This document shows, piece after piece, positions 60,229-64,000 of a stretch of DNA of 64,000 bases; position 1 is the first letter of the stretch; each line of letters starts with the position of its first letter. A program made the translations under genes and the position numbers. Below the pieces are notes generated by a model. That model had not been told where the DNA came from and did no database searches. It worked only from the letters and a program-made list of their open reading frames with translations. Source of the DNA: CAVQCX01 sp963775335 (GTDB lineage Bacteria; Pseudomonadota; Gammaproteobacteria; Chromatiales; Chromatiaceae); the NCBI GenBank assembly GCA_963775335.1, contig CAVZIJ010000003.1, positions 1,798,001 through 1,862,000 of the forward strand, written 5' to 3'.

Positions 60229-60688
60229 CCGGGGACCTCTGATGGCGTGGCCGGCCGCGCCGACCTGAGGACCAATCGAAAATCGACCGTAGTATCGCAG
60301 GGATTGCCTCTGGAAACCAAGCTCGCCGGCGCCGGGGCACGCCCGTGCGGAGACGATCGGGTGAGCGCCGCCCTCGACGGCCTGTCGCGCGTTCAGCTTG
60401 TTGGCGGTAAAATCGGCCGCCGCCCGGGGGGACCGACGTGTTTCCATCGCTCTTGACACCAGCAACCTGGTACCCAGCGCGGCGCAGAATCCGCCGGAGT
60501 CTGCAGCTCGTGACAGGAGGACTGCCGCGAGGACCTCGGGGGCCTTTGTTGATGCACGCCCGGCCACAGGGTCTCACTCGTCACGCGGCTCGCCTCAGAA
60601 CGGCATTGATCGCCAAGCGGACCTTGTCCGGCCGATAGACGACCTGAGCCGCGCGAACAGCAGTAGACCGCGAGACACAGCAACGATC
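60229..60688. other. Divergent intergenic region
   Basis: These 460 bases separate msbA (leftward) and the acetyltransferase gene (rightward). Frames are open through parts of it on both strands, extending both genes, but the encoded residues lack hydrophobic helices or conserved motifs. I see no clear promoter pair and no small gene. Confidence 0.45.
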
Positions 60689-61864
60689 ATGGTAAGAGCT
60701 TCGGACCAGAGCACAGACCAGACCCGGAGAGACGTCCCTGCGGCGGCGCCCAGCGACAGGCCCCCGGTCGAGGTCGAGGAGATCGGTGCGCTCGAGGCCC
60801 TGGTCTCCCTGAAGCAGCCATGGGCCCTCTTGCTGGCCGACTATCCCGGCGCAACGATCTTTCTGACCCACGGCCTTGTCTGCGCCTGGTGGCGGGCCTT
60901 CGGAAGTGGCAAACGATTGCGTATCCTGGTGTTTCGCTCTGCCGGGCGCATCATCGGCATTGCCCCTTTGATGCAAAGGGTCCAATGGCACCTTGGTGCG
61001 CCCACCCGTTGCATCAGCCCGTTGCGAAACAAGCACATCCTGCGCGAGGACCTGCTCTTGCCCGAGCGGCCAAGAGAGTGCCTGGATGCCATGCTTTCGT
61101 ATTTCGCCGAGCGCCGCTGGCAATGGGATCGCCTATCCTTTGCCAACGTTCCCGAGCAAAGTCCCCTTTTCGGGCTATTGGCGGATGCAGCCCGACGCCG
61201 CGGGCTCGACGCTCCCACCTGGCGGCCCGGCCGGACCCATTGGATACTGCCGATCCAGGGCGATTTTGCGGATTACGTGCGTACGCTTTCGAAGAAACTC
61301 CGACAGGAGCTTCGCCGCCACCAGACGCGCCTCGATACGCTCGGACCAAGCAGTCACCGCGACCTGCAGAGCCGGACCGACCAGCTTGCGGCATTGGACG
61401 GCGTATTCGCGCTGGAGCGCCGCAGCTGGAAAGCCCAGACGAGAAATGCGGCGCTTACCCCCGCCGACCAAGGCTTCATCCGGGACCTGTTGCAGAGCCT
61501 CGGAGATAACCAGCTCGGCAGGACTATGCTGACCACCCAGAGCGACTGGCTCATCGCCGCCTGCGTGACGCTTGCTCAAGGTGACACGCTATATGGGTTG
61601 ACCACTTATTATGATGCCGATGCGTCCTTCGTGGGCCCCGGAGCCCTCATGACGCAGGAGCTGCTGCGCCGGATCTGGGGTGGACCGTGGCAGCGCTTCG
61701 ATTTCAACGGTGACACGCCATTCATTCGTCGATGGGGAGGGCACGGAGTGGCCCATTACAGCACCAACCTGTTTTCCAACACCGTCTACGCACGTCTTCT
61801 GAAAGCGGGCTGGCGGCGGCGCAGCTCACGAAAAAGGGCAGAAGCAGACCTAAGGAAGGGCTGA
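60689..61864 (+). CDS. FemAB/BioF2-like GNAT acetyltransferase
   Basis: This 391-residue cytoplasmic protein has the twin-GNAT layout of the BioF2-like family (PF13480). FLTHGLVCAWWRAFGSGKRL is near residue 58, FRSAGRIIGIAPLMQ near 85, then FADYVRTLSKKLRQELRRHQ and LERRSWKAQTRNAALTPADQ. The YYDADASFVGPGALMTQELL and RFDFNGDTPFIRRWGG end is also typical. Family members often sit in polysaccharide or lipid-modification loci and transfer acyl groups. The substrate is unknown here. The gene is followed 47 bases on by an exported beta-propeller gene. Confidence 0.8.
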   Translation: MVRASDQSTDQTRRDVPAAAPSDRPPVEVEEIGALEALVSLKQPWALLLADYPGATIFLTHGLVCAWWRAFGSGKRLRILVFRSAGRIIGIAPLMQRVQWHLGAPTRCISPLRNKHILREDLLLPERPRECLDAMLSYFAERRWQWDRLSFANVPEQSPLFGLLADAARRRGLDAPTWRPGRTHWILPIQGDFADYVRTLSKKLRQELRRHQTRLDTLGPSSHRDLQSRTDQLAALDGVFALERRSWKAQTRNAALTPADQGFIRDLLQSLGDNQLGRTMLTTQSDWLIAACVTLAQGDTLYGLTTYYDADASFVGPGALMTQELLRRIWGGPWQRFDFNGDTPFIRRWGGHGVAHYSTNLFSNTVYARLLKAGWRRRSSRKRAEADLRKG

Positions 61865-61911
61865 TCTATCCACGCCGACAAACGATAGCCTGGGCCAATA
61901 AGGAGAAACAC

Positions 61912-63510
61912 ATGGGGCAAATCGCCGACAAGACGCTCGGGCTGTTGAAAGCTGGACCTTTGACAGGTCTGCTACTCTGCGCCAGCCTCGGCCATGCGCT
62001 CGGTCAGCCGAGCGTACTCACGTATCACAACGACAACAGCCGGACCGGCGCAAACCTGGATGAGACCATCCTGACCCCCGCCAACGTAAGCTCGCCCCTG
62101 TTCGGGCTCCTCTTCAAACAACCCGTGGACGGATTTGTGTACGCTCAACCCCTCTATGTTCCCGGGGTTTCCATTCCGAACCGCGGGGTCCACAATGTCG
62201 TCTACGTTGTTACCGAGCGCGACAGCGTTTACGCGTTCGATGCCGACTCGAATACCGGCGACAATGCCCAACCTTTGTGGCACAGGAGCTTTCGCTCCCT
62301 TGGTGCCCACCCCCTACCCGCCTTCGCTACCCGGTGCGACGATCTCGTGCCCGTGTTCGGAATCACGGGCACACCGGTCATCGACGCCACGACCGGGACC
62401 ATGTACCTGGTCGCAATCACCATCGAGCGTGGCAAAACCGTCCAGCGTCTTCACGCCCTGGACATCGCGACGGGCAATGACAAACCGGACAGCCCCGTTA
62501 CCATCACCGCGTCGGTGCCAGGCACGGGCGGCGGCAGCGACGGTGCGAGCTTAACCTTCCGCCCGCTGCGGCAGAACCAGCGGGCTGCGTTGCTGCTTGA
62601 CCAGGGCGTTGTCTACGTCGCATGGGGCGGGCACTGCGACATCCCACCCTACCACGGCTGGATCATAGGCTACGATGCCAGCTCGCTCGCTCAGGTTGGC
62701 GTCTTCAACGACACACCCGACGGCCGGGATGGAGGCATTTGGCAGGCTGGCGGGGGGCTCGCCGCCGATGCAGCAGGCAAGATCTATGCGATGACCGGCA
62801 ACGGCACGTTCGACGCCTATGCCCAGGGGCGTAATGTCGGGAGCTCATTCATCCAGCTGACCCCGGGAGCCGGCCTGTCGCTGACCGACTATTTCACGCC
62901 GTTCGACTACGCCTACCTTGACTTGGAGGATCTCGATGTCGGATCAGGGGGCGTCATGCTCCTCCCTGACCAGGTCGGGCCGGTGCCTCACCTCGCCATC
63001 GGCGCCGGAAAGACGGGAACCATTTACCTCGTCAACCGCGACAACATGGGACACTATCGCCTGACAAACAATGGACAGATCGTCCAGTCGCTCCCCCATG
63101 CGGTGGAACGCATATTCAGCACCCCCGCTTACTGGAATGGGTCGGTCTACTTCCAGGGCGTGGGCGACACGCTCACCGCATTTCAGCTTTCCTCCGGACT
63201 GCTCTCACCGACGCCGACGTCGCGATCGTCCGACATCGCCGGATACCCGGGTGCAACACCGTCAATCTCGGCGAATGGCCAGACCAATGGCATCGTTTGG
63301 ACTATCGAGCTCGACGCGAGCGAGCACGCAATCCTGCATGCGCACGATGCCGCGGACGTTGCCCTTGAGCTCTATAACAGCAGCCAGGCCGGGCACCGCG
63401 ATCGGATCGGGCCAGGCGTTAAATTCTCGGTACCCACGATTGCCAACGGCAACGTTTATGTCGGGGCCAGGCGGCGCCTCGCGGTTTTCGGCCTTCTGGG
63501 CAACGAATAA
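61912..63510 (+). CDS. Exported PQQ-type beta-propeller protein
   Basis: This 532-residue protein starts at the ATG at 61912, behind AAGGAG. It has a signal peptide (LLKAGPLTGLLLCASLGHAL). The mature part opens with VLTYHNDNSRTGANLDETIL and carries repeated propeller blades of the form VYVVTERDSVYAFDADS, GTMYLVAITIERG, GWIIGYDAS and GTIYLVNRDNMG. Such pyrrolo-quinoline-quinone-like repeats occur in dehydrogenases and in structural binding proteins. No PQQ-binding Trp motif or catalytic calcium site is evident, so a binding or surface role is more likely. It follows the acetyltransferase, perhaps in one operon. Confidence 0.75.
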   Translation: MGQIADKTLGLLKAGPLTGLLLCASLGHALGQPSVLTYHNDNSRTGANLDETILTPANVSSPLFGLLFKQPVDGFVYAQPLYVPGVSIPNRGVHNVVYVVTERDSVYAFDADSNTGDNAQPLWHRSFRSLGAHPLPAFATRCDDLVPVFGITGTPVIDATTGTMYLVAITIERGKTVQRLHALDIATGNDKPDSPVTITASVPGTGGGSDGASLTFRPLRQNQRAALLLDQGVVYVAWGGHCDIPPYHGWIIGYDASSLAQVGVFNDTPDGRDGGIWQAGGGLAADAAGKIYAMTGNGTFDAYAQGRNVGSSFIQLTPGAGLSLTDYFTPFDYAYLDLEDLDVGSGGVMLLPDQVGPVPHLAIGAGKTGTIYLVNRDNMGHYRLTNNGQIVQSLPHAVERIFSTPAYWNGSVYFQGVGDTLTAFQLSSGLLSPTPTSRSSDIAGYPGATPSISANGQTNGIVWTIELDASEHAILHAHDAADVALELYNSSQAGHRDRIGPGVKFSVPTIANGNVYVGARRRLAVFGLLGNE

Positions 63511-63678
63511 CGGCTGAAGCGCTCAAGCGGCCAAGAGCAGCAACCGATAGTCAATAACGGACAATTTCCCGAAACCCTGTGCTGGCGCACTGGGCCCTGA
63601 TCCATTGGGGTCTTCGCGGTCCCGGGTGGGTCATTTTCGGCATTCCTCGGCAGCGAAGCCATCTCTGTGTCGGCGGCG

Positions 63679-64000
63679 TTAGAAACCTCGTCCGCCGTAG
63701 GTGCGGCGATAGCTGTCCACCGCCTTGAACCGTGCCGGCTCCCTGTCCTTTATGAACTTGAGATTGGGCCGGCGGCGCTCCTCAGCGCGTCGCTCGTGCT
63801 CGCTCGCCACGGGGTAAGGGCGCGAGCGCCGGTCATTACGGGACGAGCGGTTGCGATACTCGCGGACCTCGACCACCCGGCCTCTCAAAGGCGTACGGTT
63901 CACCCGCTGTATGGCGCGAAGCGCAGCCGTTGCCGGCGTCACTTGAACCAGGGCGATGTAGTCGTCGTCGCCGCTGTCCTCATTAACGATCCTAATGATC
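63679..64000 (-). CDS. RRM RNA-binding protein, cut by the window edge
   Basis: The C-terminal 106 residues or so are visible. Reading in from the edge, IIRIVNEDSGDDDYIALVQV, then TPATAALRAIQRVNRTPLRG and RVVEVREY give the second half of an RNA recognition motif: the RNP-1-like strand, the second helix and the last strand. A basic tail rich in Arg and Ser follows (YRNRSSRNDRRSRPYP), as in small bacterial RRM proteins induced by cold. The RNP-2 strand and the start lie beyond 64000. Confidence 0.7.
   Translation of the reverse strand, partial: IIRIVNEDSGDDDYIALVQVTPATAALRAIQRVNRTPLRGRVVEVREYRNRSSRNDRRSRPYPVASEHERRAEERRRPNLKFIKDREPARFKAVDSYRRTYGGRGF

Noticed and set aside
60229..60567. 113-residue N-terminal extension of the MsbA-type protein
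   Set aside because: It is open in frame but has no hydrophobic or conserved segment and would make the protein much longer than its family. The TTG with AGAGGT at 60228 fits better.

Overview
The window looks like chromosomal DNA of a GC-rich gammaproteobacterium. A member of the Chromatiales (purple or other sulfur-oxidising bacteria) is the best guess. The core genes (lpxH, cysS, pilU, a bifunctional PBP1b with an LpoP-like partner, a yoaA/dinG-type helicase, tsaB, an msbA-type exporter, yqcC) have a gammaproteobacterial flavour. The small Gly/Tyr/Pro-rich exported protein at 4338-4670 resembles sulfur-globule envelope proteins. Placement below class level is inference. I saw no rRNA, tRNA or CRISPR array.

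Layout: 1-3157 is a minus-strand operon of at least four exported proteins with LPP20/FlgT-like features. 3514-8216 holds a glycine-zipper lipoprotein, the sulfur-globule-like protein, a secreted protein made of four repeats, a small unknown gene and a MotA/ExbB-ExbD-type proton-channel pair. 8284-16832 is ordinary housekeeping: glycerate kinase, a ferritin-like DUF455 protein, YqcC, LpxH, two cyclophilins, CysS, PilU and the methionine-salvage genes mtnB-mtnD. Salvage continues with mtnC at 42809-43501.

16904-28709 is a mobile-element zone. A first IS66-type element cuts a small ORF that overlaps mtnD. It is followed by fragments of group II introns, a GGDEF protein with a kinase-less RsbRD-type sensor, and a layered insertion. 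In that layer a group II intron reverse transcriptase is split by an IS66-type transposon carrying a DNA adenine methylase (8-bp target duplication). That transposon is itself split by an ISNCY/ISDol1-type element (6-bp duplication). A serine recombinase then truncates both the intron and a nucleotidyltransferase gene. The adjoining recQ carries four in-frame 111-bp repeats in its zinc-binding region and a frameshift.

31213-43501 returns to chromosomal genes: a membrane protein, a secreted protein, a CBS protein with an ion permease, a glutamine amidotransferase, PBP1b with its activator, a helicase, TsaB and MtnC. 43613-53600 is a second accessory island with an ISDol1-type element, an IS1634-type transposase, a hicA remnant and an IS4/Tn5-type element. 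The last inserted with a 9-bp duplication into a dispersed palindromic repeat, and its transposase has a DruA (DUF4338) domain at the N-terminus. Beyond it lie fossils of a type I restriction locus (hsdM tail, rhuM/Fic remnant, hsdR head) and of a DarG antitoxin, around an intact App1-type phosphatase and a MOSC protein.

53705-64000 carries pyruvate kinase, a GH13 sucrose-phosphorylase-like enzyme with a sucrose-phosphatase-like HAD protein (likely compatible-solute or glycoside metabolism), an MsbA-type ABC exporter, a FemAB/BioF2-type acetyltransferase, an exported beta-propeller protein and a partial RRM protein. The most unusual items are the DruA-transposase fusion, the methylase-carrying IS66 transposon with GATC-rich promoter DNA, the repeat-expanded recQ, and the operon of FlgT-like exported proteins near an orphan proton-channel pair.
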